Shown here piece after piece: positions 38,974 to 46,171 of a DNA stretch of 64,000 nucleotides. Position 1 is the first letter of the stretch; each line of letters begins with the position of its first letter. This DNA comes from a virus: IMG/VR virus record IMGVR_UViG_3300021962_000030, positions 62,001-126,000 of that record, one strand, 5' to 3'. A model generated the notes under the pieces. The model was given only the letters and a program-made list of their open reading frames with translations, ran no database searches and was not told where the DNA came from. Made by a program: the position numbers and the translations under genes.

Positions 38974-40884
38974 TTATAGTCTAACGAGAGCGCCGTTTGC
39001 GTAACTTGAAGTAACTGTATATGTTGAACCAGAAATATCTGATCCTGATGAAATAGGATCTGCCAGCATATTGACAGAAGTGTTATTAATATCTAGCTGC
39101 AAATAAAGATCCTGTAATCCGATCACATCGTTCGATTTTGGTGTGACCGAAATCTGAACAATTGAATCTGCGGAATCGAATTTCGCAGTCTCAATAATAT
39201 TTAATGGATATAAAAGAATCTCTCCTTTTACATAATCAACCTTGCCAGCATTCTTTCTAACAATTGTTGGAGTGGTGCCGGTTGCATCAAGTTTAAAGAA
39301 TACAATTTTTCCGGTCTCAAGATCCGAATTTGGAATATCAGTTAGGTAAACAAACTCAGATACTCCACTAATTTTGAATCCCGATGACTTAATGTTGTAT
39401 CCAGTATTATTTTTGATGTGGAACGCATTACCATAACAAATTTCATAATCAGCATATTTTCCAAGGGCAATACGAAGATCTCTCCTCATGGATACTGTTG
39501 TGATGTTGGATGTTACAGAGGAGTCACTTTCATCAACGAGTTTGAGGAATTTACTATATTTAAATCTTGCGCCATAACGGTTCAGTTCAGTTGAATCTGC
39601 ATATCTTTCAACGTTCTTAATTACCTTGCTGCGAACAGATGCTGCACTCAAACTTGTATTGGTATTGTAGTATGCTGTGCAATCAATCTCAACATAAAGA
39701 TACTTGAGATCTAGAATTTCTGGCACAATTCCCGCAACAGAATATCTGCGAAGAGTTCTCTTTAAATTATCTTTAATTGAGGATGGTATATATGTACCAT
39801 TTAGTGGTTTAATCGTAATGAACACCTTTCCAAACTGTGGGGGATTCAGATCTTCACCACCAAATACAGAGATGGATTCTGTTTCTGGGAAGATTGTGGG
39901 AATGATTGATTCATAGTCAGTTGCTGTAACTGCTCTATTATGTGCCTCATAAATTTTTGGCGCATATTTGCGAATTGACTCAACAGATTCAATTGGTGTG
40001 CCGAATCTGGAGACAGCATCTGCAGTCAACGCAGAAATTCCACCGGAGATTACTGTATCGTTATTATCAAGAAGTCTTCCATTAAATGTAAATCCTGCAA
40101 CACCATTTCCATCTTCGCCATTAGACAGGTGATATGAGATTTCAATTCTACTTCCATCAATTAATTTATTACCAAAGATGCCATCACCAAAGATGATTTC
40201 ATATCGTTCATCTGCAATTTCTTGTAGGAAGAAGACTCTAGATGTTGAAGTTACATCAAGTAGATTGTTTGAAAGTTGATATCTTACTCCAGTATTGGAA
40301 CCGGGATCAAATACACGAACTCTGATTAGGGAAGTATCAACTCCAGCATTATCAAGAAGGAATCTTTGGTTGGGATCATTATAGTTTACTGTATATTCTG
40401 CTGTTACATATGAACCCTCATACACATAAACATTATTGAAGGATGCCACTCCAGAAACGACTGGAACGGTCACTTCATCCTGAATGGCAAAGGTATAACT
40501 CTGACTACCGAAACGGGCGTTAGAGGTGCATACAAGACCCTTCTGGAGGGTGATTGTGGTTGGGTTGTTTGAGTATCCGGTCGTATCAACAGTAAAGGAT
40601 ATTGCTGCCCTCGCTGCCCTTCTGGATCGAGGAAGATATCCAATTTGCTTTGCCAGAGAAACGACATTTTCCCTTAGCGTAGCACTATCGATGAATACCT
40701 CATTACTCAACATGTTGGCATTATATGCCGAGATATAGGTATTAAACGCTAAAACGTCTATAAGAGTTGCTAGATTGGATCCTTCAAAATCGAAATCGGT
40801 AAAATCTGAGTTTGACCTCAGATAATCGACAATTGATTTTTTTATTTGATCAAAATCCAGGTTTGTGAAGTTAACTAGTGCCAT
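38974..40884 (-). CDS. gp6: Baseplate wedge subunit gp6-like, 636 aa
   Basis: NFTNLDFDQIKKSIVDYLRS, then DFEGSNLATLIDVLAFNTYI and ANMLSNEVFIDSATLRENVV, are the conserved start of T4-type gp6 / J-family baseplate proteins, the wedge dimer that forms the inner iris ring. Later blocks EIIFGDGIFGNKLIDGS and AHNRAVTATDYESIIPTIFP are also diagnostic. Length matches T4 gp6 (660). It starts directly after the gp25 stop (1-nt gap), as expected for the 25-6 wedge pair. Confidence 0.9.
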   Translation of the reverse strand: MALVNFTNLDFDQIKKSIVDYLRSNSDFTDFDFEGSNLATLIDVLAFNTYISAYNANMLSNEVFIDSATLRENVVSLAKQIGYLPRSRRAARAAISFTVDTTGYSNNPTTITLQKGLVCTSNARFGSQSYTFAIQDEVTVPVVSGVASFNNVYVYEGSYVTAEYTVNYNDPNQRFLLDNAGVDTSLIRVRVFDPGSNTGVRYQLSNNLLDVTSTSRVFFLQEIADERYEIIFGDGIFGNKLIDGSRIEISYHLSNGEDGNGVAGFTFNGRLLDNNDTVISGGISALTADAVSRFGTPIESVESIRKYAPKIYEAHNRAVTATDYESIIPTIFPETESISVFGGEDLNPPQFGKVFITIKPLNGTYIPSSIKDNLKRTLRRYSVAGIVPEILDLKYLYVEIDCTAYYNTNTSLSAASVRSKVIKNVERYADSTELNRYGARFKYSKFLKLVDESDSSVTSNITTVSMRRDLRIALGKYADYEICYGNAFHIKNNTGYNIKSSGFKISGVSEFVYLTDIPNSDLETGKIVFFKLDATGTTPTIVRKNAGKVDYVKGEILLYPLNIIETAKFDSADSIVQISVTPKSNDVIGLQDLYLQLDINNTSVNMLADPISSGSDISGSTYTVTSSYANGALVRL

Positions 40885-41286
40885 TTATCGCGTTGGCTGA
40901 AGGGCAAATGATATTTGTTGCGCTGGAATATCGATTCCAACAATTTCGTAAGAAATTGTCACGTTAAATTCATTATTATCGTAGTCCGGACTGACAACTA
41001 CTTCAATTAATTTGACTCTGGGTTCATATTGGTTGATAGTATCTTCAATTTCTTGCTGAATAAATCCCGCAGTAACAGGATCCATGTTCTCAAAAAGTGC
41101 AGCACTTACTCTAGAACCCAAATTTTCATTAAAAAACCGCTCTCCGGGTTGAGTAAGGACAAGATTTCGCACGGAACGTGCAATAGCACTCGCATTTTTA
41201 AGTGCGATGAGGTCATAATTGATGGGATTCACCAAAAATGACATGCTCAAATCTTTAAATCCTTTACTTACCCTTTGAATCGGCAT
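40885..41286 (-). CDS. gp25: Baseplate wedge subunit gp25-like (lysozyme-related fold), 133 aa
   Basis: LIALKNASAIARSVRNLVLT, PGERFFNENLGSRVSAALFE and IQQEIEDTINQYEPRVKLIE are signature blocks of gp25/W, the wedge component that nucleates sheath assembly. Length equals T4 gp25 (132). It is the first gene of the baseplate run, with a CATAAATA late-promoter-like box upstream and a small hairpin in its leader. Confidence 0.92.
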   Translation of the reverse strand: MPIQRVSKGFKDLSMSFLVNPINYDLIALKNASAIARSVRNLVLTQPGERFFNENLGSRVSAALFENMDPVTAGFIQQEIEDTINQYEPRVKLIEVVVSPDYDNNEFNVTISYEIVGIDIPAQQISFALQPTR

Positions 41287-41287
41287 G

Positions 41288-41315
41288 TAGGTAGAACAAA
41301 TCTACCTTATTTATG
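41288..41315 (-). promoter_or_regulatory. gp25 late promoter-like box and leader hairpin
   Basis: The minus strand has CATAAATA at 41308-41315, matching the late core NATAAATA. It is followed by a leader hairpin AGGTAGA/TCTACCT (41288-41306) ending just before the gp25 ATG at 41284-41286. The hairpin could hide the SD; that is inference. Confidence 0.55.
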
Positions 41316-41320
41316 ATGAT

Positions 41321-41599
41321 TTATTGCAACCAATCTTTACCATAAATCGCTTCTGTGCCGTAATCCCAATCATCATAGTCCTGATCGTTGCGAATACGTT
41401 CATGAAGCTCATTTTGAGCCTGAAAATCATGTCTTTTGGGTGTTTGATCGTCTTCGTTGATCTCACGAAGCATTCTTGCCTTGTGAAAACCCACTCCATG
41501 AGCAAAATGATTACCCTCAAGTGTGGTTTCATTTGCCTCCAGACTCTGAATTTCCCGTTCAGACCACATTCGTTGGATATTTTCGGAATTTTTGGTCAT
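41321..41599 (-). CDS. Small charged hypothetical protein, 92 aa
   Basis: A highly acidic/charged protein: SENIQRMWSEREIQSLEANE and an aromatic C-terminus DQDYDDWDYGTEAIYGKDWL. No membrane span or signal. It sits between the MAKRP-type gene's terminator and the gp25 promoter. The family is not recognised. Confidence 0.7.
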   Translation of the reverse strand: MTKNSENIQRMWSEREIQSLEANETTLEGNHFAHGVGFHKARMLREINEDDQTPKRHDFQAQNELHERIRNDQDYDDWDYGTEAIYGKDWLQ

Positions 41600-41628
41600 A
41601 TTTTTTCACCATTTATAGGTATTTAACA

Positions 41629-41649
41629 AAAAACCGGGTTTCCCCGGTT
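41629..41649 (-). terminator. Rho-independent terminator
   Basis: The minus strand reads AACCGGG-gaa-ACCCGGTT-type stem (AACCGGG 41633-41639 with CCCGGTT 41643-41649) followed by a T-run (41629-41634). It ends the transcript of the small basic gene at 41670-41810. Confidence 0.7.
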
Positions 41650-41669
41650 CATTTTTTATCTAATTTTGA

Positions 41670-41810
41670 TCAACCTTGACCACGATAACGCTTATTTCTG
41701 CCATTTCGGGACGTTGCACTGAGTTTTGTGTTAGGACCACGCCCTTGGCGAGTTTTTTTCGGCTTGGACTCAATCTTGTGATCACCAGTAAACGAGGGAC
41801 GCTTAGCCAT
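41670..41810 (-). CDS. Small basic protein, 46 aa
   Basis: A complete 46-residue frame starting MAKRPSFTGDHKIESKPKKT and ending KRYRGQG, with about one third Lys/Arg. The MAKRPS-TG-HKI...KP-KT...YRGQG pattern is familiar from small conserved cyanophage proteins; the function is unknown and nucleic-acid binding is a guess from charge. A terminator follows immediately. It was found by reading, being shorter than typical ORF cut-offs. Confidence 0.8.
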   Translation of the reverse strand: MAKRPSFTGDHKIESKPKKTRQGRGPNTKLSATSRNGRNKRYRGQG

Positions 41811-41845
41811 AATAAAAATCTCCTATAAGAAACGAGAAAAAATAA

Positions 41846-42622
41846 TCAAATGATACGAGTCTTTTCATGACCCACTCTGATACGAGGATCGCACCAGATT
41901 TCAAAGCCTTGATCCTTGGCATCAAGACAGAAGGACACGTCTTCTCCACACATATCCTGAACCGCACCGGACTCAAAGACTTGCATCTTTGGAGCAAACC
42001 AGGGGTATTCAAGATTCTCAAAGACACCCTTCTTGATGAGAACCCAACCAAAACCAGTATAGTCTACTGTGAAGGGCTTCTTACGACGTGCCATGGTCTC
42101 TGTGGTCTCATGATTCATGACACCGCCATTGTTGCGGAAGTCTTCTTCTTCCAACCAGTGTGCTACTGAGGTGGTGTGACCATCCTCTGTTGCATACCAT
42201 CCTGCGGTGATCTCACGTTCCGTGCCATCCTCAGACAGTGCAAGATCGCACAATTGCCAGAATTTTTCTGTGTTGAATACAATGTCGCTGTCAATCCACA
42301 GTTGATAATCGTAGGGAAGTTTGCCATCCCACGGCACCTGCTTTGGACCGCGAAGGACGTTTGCGCCCAGACACTTACAACGTGCGAAGTTTACCATGGA
42401 CGAGTAATCCTGAGAGATCTGAATACTCAGACCACTCTGTACCATATCAAAGCAGAGTTGTACAAATGCTTTTAGAAATGTAAATGAGCATCCTCGCCCC
42501 GGAAGACAGAACACGATAGTCTTTCCGCGCATACGCTCTTTAATGGCTGCGTAGTCCCAGGAAGTCTCTGGCTTCGCAGTTGCAGTGGGCGGTTTCGCCT
42601 TAACTCTAAATCCTTTTGCCAT
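41846..42622 (-). CDS. GT-A glycosyltransferase-like protein, 258 aa
   Basis: After a basic N-terminal tail (MAKGFRVKAKPPTATAKPET), the domain begins KTIVFCLPGRG. It contains SSMVNFARCKCLGANVL and LWIDSDIVFN (D111-S-D113, DxD metal site), followed by AGWYATEDG and a late GEDVSFCLDAKDQGFEIWCD, common in GT-A enzymes of this group. No membrane anchor. It is the first gene before the baseplate operon. The target is unknown; glycosylation of virion or host surface are both possible. Confidence 0.8.
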   Translation of the reverse strand: MAKGFRVKAKPPTATAKPETSWDYAAIKERMRGKTIVFCLPGRGCSFTFLKAFVQLCFDMVQSGLSIQISQDYSSMVNFARCKCLGANVLRGPKQVPWDGKLPYDYQLWIDSDIVFNTEKFWQLCDLALSEDGTEREITAGWYATEDGHTTSVAHWLEEEDFRNNGGVMNHETTETMARRKKPFTVDYTGFGWVLIKKGVFENLEYPWFAPKMQVFESGAVQDMCGEDVSFCLDAKDQGFEIWCDPRIRVGHEKTRII

Positions 42623-42661
42623 AACTGTTAGTACACTTCAAGTTCAATTTTATCGTTCTAT

Positions 42662-43078
42662 TTAGGTTTTGTCAACCCTCAAAAATCTCCCCCCTTTCCC
42701 TCTTGGAATATCTGTATTTCGGAAGTTTTCCGCGTGATCACACCATCTCAGATTTGTGACCTCGTTGCAGAGTTTGTCTCTGTTGATGTGGTCCACCTCT
42801 GAGAGATTGTGGGGGTTCTCTAGGAGGGTCTCCGCAATCAGTCTATGAACATAGTATCTGATCTGCTTGATGAACCTTCCAGACTCATCTCTGAGGGATA
42901 TATTGACTGCCGCATACAGTCGCTTATTCCCTCCTGCGCCCCCTCTAAGGTGCTGTGCCACCTCAACCTTTTCTGTGAGAATTTTTTCCCCGGATTTTTT
43001 TTGCGCATCTCTAAACACCTTTCCGTCTTCTGTGACGTAGTATCTGGGAAATTTTGTGGGGAAAAATATTTTTTGCAT
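42662..43078 (-). CDS. HNH homing endonuclease-like protein, 138 aa
   Basis: Residues 10-80 (FPRYYVTEDGKVFRDAQKKS ... IRYYVHRLIAETLLENPHN) form the NUMOD4/AP2-like DNA-binding part. The HNH core is SEVDHINRDKLCNEVTNLRW, then CDHAENFRNT, giving D96-H97, N109 and H115/N119. This is the arrangement of free-standing phage HNH homing endonucleases, which nick DNA to spread their own gene. The core appears intact. It lies between the GT gene and the small-gene region. Confidence 0.85.
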   Translation of the reverse strand: MQKIFFPTKFPRYYVTEDGKVFRDAQKKSGEKILTEKVEVAQHLRGGAGGNKRLYAAVNISLRDESGRFIKQIRYYVHRLIAETLLENPHNLSEVDHINRDKLCNEVTNLRWCDHAENFRNTDIPRGKGGRFLRVDKT

Positions 43079-43204
43079 GAGCTCGATATCACTCTAAGGG
43101 GTATATACTTTTATAGATTGGGGGGACCCTTCAATTTAGCTTTAGGGGCGCTATGCCCGCATATACGCGGCACATCCGCATCGGTATAACTGCCAATCAC
43201 GAAT

Positions 43205-43250
43205 GGTCATCACGAATACAGTATGGGGGCCATTCGTGACCCCCATAAGT
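43205..43250 (-). promoter_or_regulatory. PeSL-like stem-loop/promoter cassette (TATACT-type variant)
   Basis: An 8-bp stem TATGGGGG/CCCCCATA (43222-43229 with 43240-43247) followed on the minus strand by a CATACTG -10-like sequence. A second 10-bp inverted repeat (TCACGAATGG/CCATTCGTGA, about 43198-43239) overlaps it, so two structures compete. It lies in the 177-bp gap before the HNH gene. Confidence 0.45.
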
Positions 43251-43255
43251 ATCAA

Positions 43256-43414
43256 TCACAGACCCGGAAAAGGATGAGCAGAAAGACTCACCGAATCAGC
43301 AGTCTCAGAATCGGAAGCATTATCGCCCCCATCAACAAGTGCATCCAGAATTTGAAGAATTTGGTTGCCATCTTGACCTTTGGAAAGAAGTGACAGAAGA
43401 ACTTCGCGGGACAT
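43256..43414 (-). CDS. Small acidic protein, 52 aa
   Basis: Starting at the ATG 43412-43414 the protein is MSREVLLSLLSKGQDGNQIL..., a short helix-turn-helix-sized N-terminus followed by an acidic, Ser/Asp-rich tail (GGDNASDSETADSVSLSAHP). Longer GTG-started versions are possible but extend into a poor region. Similar small proteins occur in cyanophage early regions; no function is known. Confidence 0.65.
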   Translation of the reverse strand: MSREVLLSLLSKGQDGNQILQILDALVDGGDNASDSETADSVSLSAHPFPGL

Positions 43415-43480
43415 GTTAATAACAAAAAGAAGAACGATTTGAAAGATGTGTGACTTTGGGGCAAACACATTCCCATGAAT

Positions 43481-43615
43481 TCAGATTACAATTGATGCCT
43501 TAGTTCCACATGCGATGAAGAAGTCAACCATGGAACATGCCTCAGAGTAAGTTACAAACCAGAGGTTCTTCCACATGGCAGAGGTAGGACACCAGAAGCG
43601 AACTTGTGTTTTCAT
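43481..43615 (-). CDS. Microprotein, 44 aa
   Basis: A full frame beginning MKTQVRFWCPTSAMWKNLWF and ending FFIACGTKASIVI. It is rich in aromatic and Cys residues, with no clear membrane span. The next upstream gene ends 9 bp away. The family is unknown; it is supported by tight spacing and the ATG following a GAATCATG context shared by neighbours. Confidence 0.6.
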   Translation of the reverse strand: MKTQVRFWCPTSAMWKNLWFVTYSEACSMVDFFIACGTKASIVI

Positions 43616-43624
43616 GATTCAATC

Positions 43625-43804
43625 TCAGTTGGAACATGCAGGGGGAACATATGAAGAATCGATCTGTACAACACCATCGATGACAAACTCTTGAAGAATG
43701 TAATTGATAGAAATGCCATACTGAATGCTCATTGCCTCTAACTCCCTTCGAATGTCTTCAGTACCTTGAAAGGGGCGAAAGTGAGTGGGTTGATAGTCTT
43801 TCAT
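43625..43804 (-). CDS. Small hypothetical protein, 59 aa
   Basis: The ATG at 43802-43804 begins MKDYQPTHFRPFQGTEDIRR. Then come ELEAMSIQYGISINYILQEF and an acidic C-terminus ending PPACSN. The longer GTG/TTG-started frame overlaps the upstream gene in an unlikely Cys/Ser-rich stretch. The helix-turn-helix-like ISINYILQEFVIDG could be structural. The function is unknown. Confidence 0.7.
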   Translation of the reverse strand: MKDYQPTHFRPFQGTEDIRRELEAMSIQYGISINYILQEFVIDGVVQIDSSYVPPACSN

Positions 43805-43818
43805 GATTCGAAGTGAGA

Positions 43819-43947
43819 TTAACGAACAGGGCGAACAGGAGCAGGTTGAAGAACAGGTTTTGCCTTGATGATTGCGTTCTTGCATTGTGCTTCAATCTCA
43901 GAAAGAGTGAAGCGAGTGGGAGTGTTCAGACGTTGACGCTTGTTCAT
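43819..43947 (-). CDS. Microprotein, 42 aa
   Basis: Complete frame MNKRQRLNTPTRFTLSEIEA ... KPVLQPAPVRPVR. A basic N-terminus, a short helix (LSEIEAQCKNAIIKAK) and a Pro/Arg tail. It follows the stem-loop cassette at 43988-44033, so it is the first gene of a short transcript. The function is unknown. Confidence 0.6.
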   Translation of the reverse strand: MNKRQRLNTPTRFTLSEIEAQCKNAIIKAKPVLQPAPVRPVR

Positions 43948-43987
43948 GATTTGAATGGGAATGGTGTGGGAGAGTTGTTCCCCTCCC

Positions 43988-44033
43988 GTATCTTCATCAT
44001 AGGGTGCTGAAGACCGTTGGAGGGTTTTTCAGC
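43988..44033 (-). promoter_or_regulatory. PeSL-like stem-loop/promoter cassette
   Basis: The minus strand reads GCTGAAAAACCC, a stem-loop (GCTGAA...TTCAGC), then TATGATGAAGATAC with TATGAT at 43996-44001 as a -10-like box. The next start codon (43945-43947) lies about 50 bp downstream. Confidence 0.6.
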
Positions 44034-44042
44034 GTATCTGCT

Positions 44043-44294
44043 TCAGACTTCTTCATCCAGCAGATTGGGGACTTCTTTAATCTCAACCCCGAAATCTTCC
44101 AACACTTCATCACCATAAACATCACGAATCTCATTGATAAGTTCCGACTCGGAGTAGTTGTTAAGATTCTCCACAAGAGTATCAAACACAAACTGTTCCA
44201 TCGATTTCGTGTCCATGCTGTCCATAATCTGTTCAGCATACTTCTCAACCAGTTCGGAGAAGTTGTCAGTCCAGGTGTAAGCGTTGTTGTTCAT
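44043..44294 (-). CDS. Acidic hypothetical protein, 83 aa
   Basis: A strongly acidic helical protein: WTDNFSELVEKYAEQIMDSM, then MEQFVFDTLVENLNNYSESE and ELINEIRDVYGDEVLEDFGV. The acidity suggests a DNA mimic or protein-binding role, but that is speculation. It is followed by the PeSL-like cassette and preceded by another acidic protein 4 bp away. Confidence 0.75.
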   Translation of the reverse strand: MNNNAYTWTDNFSELVEKYAEQIMDSMDTKSMEQFVFDTLVENLNNYSESELINEIRDVYGDEVLEDFGVEIKEVPNLLDEEV

Positions 44295-44298
44295 GGTT

Positions 44299-44514
44299 TC
44301 AGTTCAGAATGATACGATAGTCGATTTCCAGGATGCACCAACCGGTTGCACAACTAATCTCTTCGATTAGATCCTCTTCATCATCTGCCTCCCAGATTTG
44401 ACCAACATACTCTTGATTGAGTTTTTCTTCAGTACAGATCTGGTCACTCAAAGACCAATCATCTTCACAATCAAGAGAGCAATCAAACTCAATTTTGGTG
44501 ATTTGGAATTGCAT
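44299..44514 (-). CDS. Acidic hypothetical protein, 71 aa
   Basis: Sequence MQFQITKIEFDCSLDCEDDW ... EADDEEDLIEEISCATGWCI shows a beta-rich, very acidic small domain with four Cys. It is spaced 3 bp from the upstream gene and 4 bp from the next. It resembles small acidic phage proteins of unknown role. Confidence 0.75.
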   Translation of the reverse strand: MQFQITKIEFDCSLDCEDDWSLSDQICTEEKLNQEYVGQIWEADDEEDLIEEISCATGWCILEIDYRIILN

Positions 44515-44517
44515 GAT

Positions 44518-44697
44518 TCAAACCAGTTCGGATTGCATTTCGACCTCTAAGGTCTTGAACTTGAAGTAATCATAACCGTCAACTTCTACCACCTCTTGCA
44601 TGTACTTTTCAGCAGCAGAGAGACAGTCAAACAAACGAAGGGAAGAGAAATCTTCACCTTCATAATCGAATCCACCGATCACAGAGTAGACTTTCAT
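44518..44697 (-). CDS. Hypothetical protein, 59 aa
   Basis: MKVYSVIGGFDYEGEDFSSL ... CLSAAEKYMQEVVEV and a C-terminal FKFKTLEVEMQSELV: the pattern of small phage proteins with an aligned beta-alpha-beta fold (variable start 'VYxVxGGFDYEGE'). The ATG overlaps the upstream TGA by one base (TGATG), indicating coupling. The function is unknown. Confidence 0.75.
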   Translation of the reverse strand: MKVYSVIGGFDYEGEDFSSLRLFDCLSAAEKYMQEVVEVDGYDYFKFKTLEVEMQSELV

Positions 44698-44867
44698 CAC
44701 AGATCAATCACGACGGAGTAGTATGCAACAGAGGAAGGAACTCCGCTTAAAGCAAGCGAACCGTTCCGGGAATCGCAATAGTCTTGCGCTTCATCATAGG
44801 ACTCAAAAGGTCCAACGTACTCTGGGGATTCCAGAGACAGAGAATCAAATCGAACGGTGTGGGTCAT
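44697..44867 (-). CDS. Hypothetical protein, 56 aa
   Basis: The frame begins MTHTVRFDSLSLESPEYVGP and continues FESYDEAQDYCDSRNGSLAL to the TGA at 44697-44699. It starts just downstream of the cassette at 44882-44928, so it heads a four-gene transcript. The FESYDEAQDYC segment is typical of a short helix after a beta strand. No known family. Confidence 0.7.
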   Translation of the reverse strand: MTHTVRFDSLSLESPEYVGPFESYDEAQDYCDSRNGSLALSGVPSSVAYYSVVIDL

Positions 44868-44881
44868 GGGTGGTTTCCTTT

Positions 44882-44928
44882 GGTATCTTCATCATAGGGT
44901 GCTGGAACCCATTGAAGGGTTTTTCAGC
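44882..44928 (-). promoter_or_regulatory. PeSL-like stem-loop/promoter cassette
   Basis: The minus strand has GTGCTGAAAAACCC, nested stems (AACCC/GGGTT and GCTG/CAGC), then TATGATGAAGATACC (TATGAT at 44891-44896). The start codon of the 56-aa gene lies 24 bp downstream of the -10-like box. Confidence 0.65.
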
Positions 44929-44937
44929 ACATGTGCA

Positions 44938-45087
44938 TCAGAGTTCATCCCTCATTTCAGAAAGTTTATCGTAGATCAGAGATACATCTGCACCCACGAT
45001 TTCACTTACCTCAGACCAATCATCATGAAACTCAATGAGGGCAAGCAGAGCATCAAGTTCATCAAACGTGAGAGTTACTTTTTCCAT
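44938..45087 (-). CDS. Small acidic protein, 49 aa
   Basis: MEKVTLTFDELDALLALIEF ... IYDKLSEMRDEL: two short helices, acidic, no membrane span. The start is ATG 45085-45087, 2 bp after the upstream stop. The DELDALLALIEFHDD motif resembles small phage helical proteins of unknown role. Confidence 0.72.
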   Translation of the reverse strand: MEKVTLTFDELDALLALIEFHDDWSEVSEIVGADVSLIYDKLSEMRDEL

Positions 45088-45089
45088 GA

Positions 45090-45260
45090 TCAGAAACCGT
45101 TGAGAAAGTTAGCAAGTGCTTCATCATACTCCTCTTTGGAGTTAAACACCTTTCCACCAACTGTGCGGGGATAGGTAGACTCTTTAGCAGGAGTTTGCGT
45201 CTCAGCGACACTGTAACCCTTCTCCAGAAGGGTCTGAACGTAGGGGTTGGAATGGGTCAT
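45090..45260 (-). CDS. Hypothetical protein, 56 aa
   Basis: MTHSNPYVQTLLEKGYSVAE then TPAKESTYPRTVGGKVFNSK and EEYDEALANFLNGF. The VxtvgGkvFnSkeEYdeAlaaf pattern resembles other short phage proteins from early regions. It starts after the cassette at 45273-45319 and is the first gene of its transcript. Confidence 0.72.
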   Translation of the reverse strand: MTHSNPYVQTLLEKGYSVAETQTPAKESTYPRTVGGKVFNSKEEYDEALANFLNGF

Positions 45261-45272
45261 GGGTCTTTCTTT

Positions 45273-45319
45273 GGTATCTTCATCATAACCCCTCCAGGGC
45301 GGTTGGAGGGGTTTTCAGC
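45273..45319 (-). promoter_or_regulatory. PeSL-like stem-loop/promoter cassette
   Basis: This copy has the cleanest stem: CCCCTCC-aaccgccct-GGAGGGG, preceded on the minus strand by GTGCTGAAAA and followed by TTATGATGAAGATACC (TATGAT 45282-45287). On the plus strand the stem is followed by TTTT. Confidence 0.7.
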
Positions 45320-45328
45320 ACTTGTGCC

Positions 45329-45652
45329 TCAGTTGAGACGCATTCCGCTGAAGAAGGGAATTGCGGATCCGTCATACTGAACGAACCACTCACCTTTCTT
45401 TTGGAACACATACTCACCAGGCATTCCGTGTGCCTGAAGAATAGCGTTCAGACGGGATTTGGTGGTGTTGGTCCTCCAACCACCATCAAACAATTCGACG
45501 AACGTTTCACCAATCCGAGCGATCAGATTGTCGTACAGATACACATCAGAAACATGAGAATATGCGATCACTTCAGTGTTATCTTTCTTCCAATCCTTGT
45601 GCTGCAGGATTGCATCGTTCATTTGGGATTCGATCTTACGCATGGTGCGCAT
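45329..45652 (-). CDS. Hypothetical protein, 107 aa
   Basis: Starting at ATG 45650-45652: MRTMRKIESQMNDAILQHKD then EVIAYSHVSDVYLYDNLIAR and a C-terminal half with TTKSRLNAILQAHGMPGEYV and QKKGEWFVQYDGS. The block after the -YxxNLIA- and the W-F-V end resembles a small conserved phage family also found in other T4-like phages. Upstream in-frame starts would lie inside the regulatory cassette and are rejected. Enzyme motifs are absent. Confidence 0.75.
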   Translation of the reverse strand: MRTMRKIESQMNDAILQHKDWKKDNTEVIAYSHVSDVYLYDNLIARIGETFVELFDGGWRTNTTKSRLNAILQAHGMPGEYVFQKKGEWFVQYDGSAIPFFSGMRLN

Positions 45653-45692
45653 GGTGGGAAAAGCGATGGGATGATGGGAGGTCTTCCCCCCT

Positions 45693-45739
45693 GGTAACTT
45701 CATCATACCCCCTCAGGGGTCGTTGGCGGGTTTTTCAGC
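45693..45739 (-). promoter_or_regulatory. PeSL-like stem-loop/promoter cassette
   Basis: The minus strand has GCTGAAAAACCCGCCAACG, a CCCC/GGGG stem, and TATGATGAAGTTACC (TATGAT 45702-45707). The variant T in GAAGTTACC distinguishes it from the other copies. Confidence 0.62.
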
Positions 45740-45765
45740 AGAAGTGATGCAGATCTTCACAATAT

Positions 45766-45793
45766 AAAAAATCCGGGGTTACCAGCCCCGGAT
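45766..45793 (-). terminator. Rho-independent terminator
   Basis: A perfect 8-bp stem ATCCGGGG/CCCCGGAT with 7-nt loop followed on the minus strand by TTTTTT. It terminates the transcript that includes the 86-aa gene upstream and lies directly before the next cassette. Confidence 0.8.
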
Positions 45794-45795
45794 CA

Positions 45796-45910
45796 TTAAC
45801 CCAACACCTATCCACTATTGATATCATTATCTCCGTTCAACTTCGATTCGGTTCCCATCCGAATCGGGGTGACTTTTCTTATAGCAGCGGCAAACCCTTT
45901 CCGCTCTTAC
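45796..45910 (-). other. 115-bp intergenic segment with stem-loop
   Basis: No credible reading frame is seen. It contains a perfect 8-bp inverted repeat CGATTCGG/CCGAATCG (45844-45851 and 45859-45866, 7-nt loop) without a T-run. I considered a tRNA or small RNA, but no cloverleaf could be built. Confidence 0.5.
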
Positions 45911-46171
45911 TTAGAAGTCGAAGACCTCAGAATTCAGTTCAATTGTATTCACCTTCTTGCTGTTATACTTAACGCCGTCCGGAGTTTCTTTTACTCCACA
46001 CTCATAGAGTGCTTCCACGACATCTTCATAGTTGCCGAGTTCACCCGCAAGAGCATAGAGACCTTCATCATTCTGCAACCAGAGTGCAACATTCCAGGTT
46101 TCATAGTTGGTCCAACCATTATAACCTTTGTCGAAAACATTGGTCTTGTGAATGTCAAAGATGGTGTTCAT
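45911..46171 (-). CDS. Conserved phage protein with NGWTNYETWNVALWL motif, 86 aa
   Basis: The start ATG at 46169-46171 gives MNTIFDIHKTNVFDKGYNGW then TNYETWNVALWLQNDEGLYA. The (N/Y)GWxNYETWNVALW signature is shared by a widespread family of small phage and bacterial proteins (DUF7249-type, name from memory). The function is unknown. The C-terminal SKKVNTIELNSEVFDF is more variable. Confidence 0.8.
   Translation of the reverse strand: MNTIFDIHKTNVFDKGYNGWTNYETWNVALWLQNDEGLYALAGELGNYEDVVEALYECGVKETPDGVKYNSKKVNTIELNSEVFDF

Noticed and set aside
43288-43476. 62-aa minus-strand frame (MGMCLPQ...)
   Set aside because: It overlaps the better supported 52-aa frame in another phase and ends in low-complexity sequence.
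45796-45910. Possible tRNA near 45840
   Set aside because: Only one arm (CGATTCGG/CCGAATCG) could be paired; no acceptor stem, no GTTCGA-type T loop.
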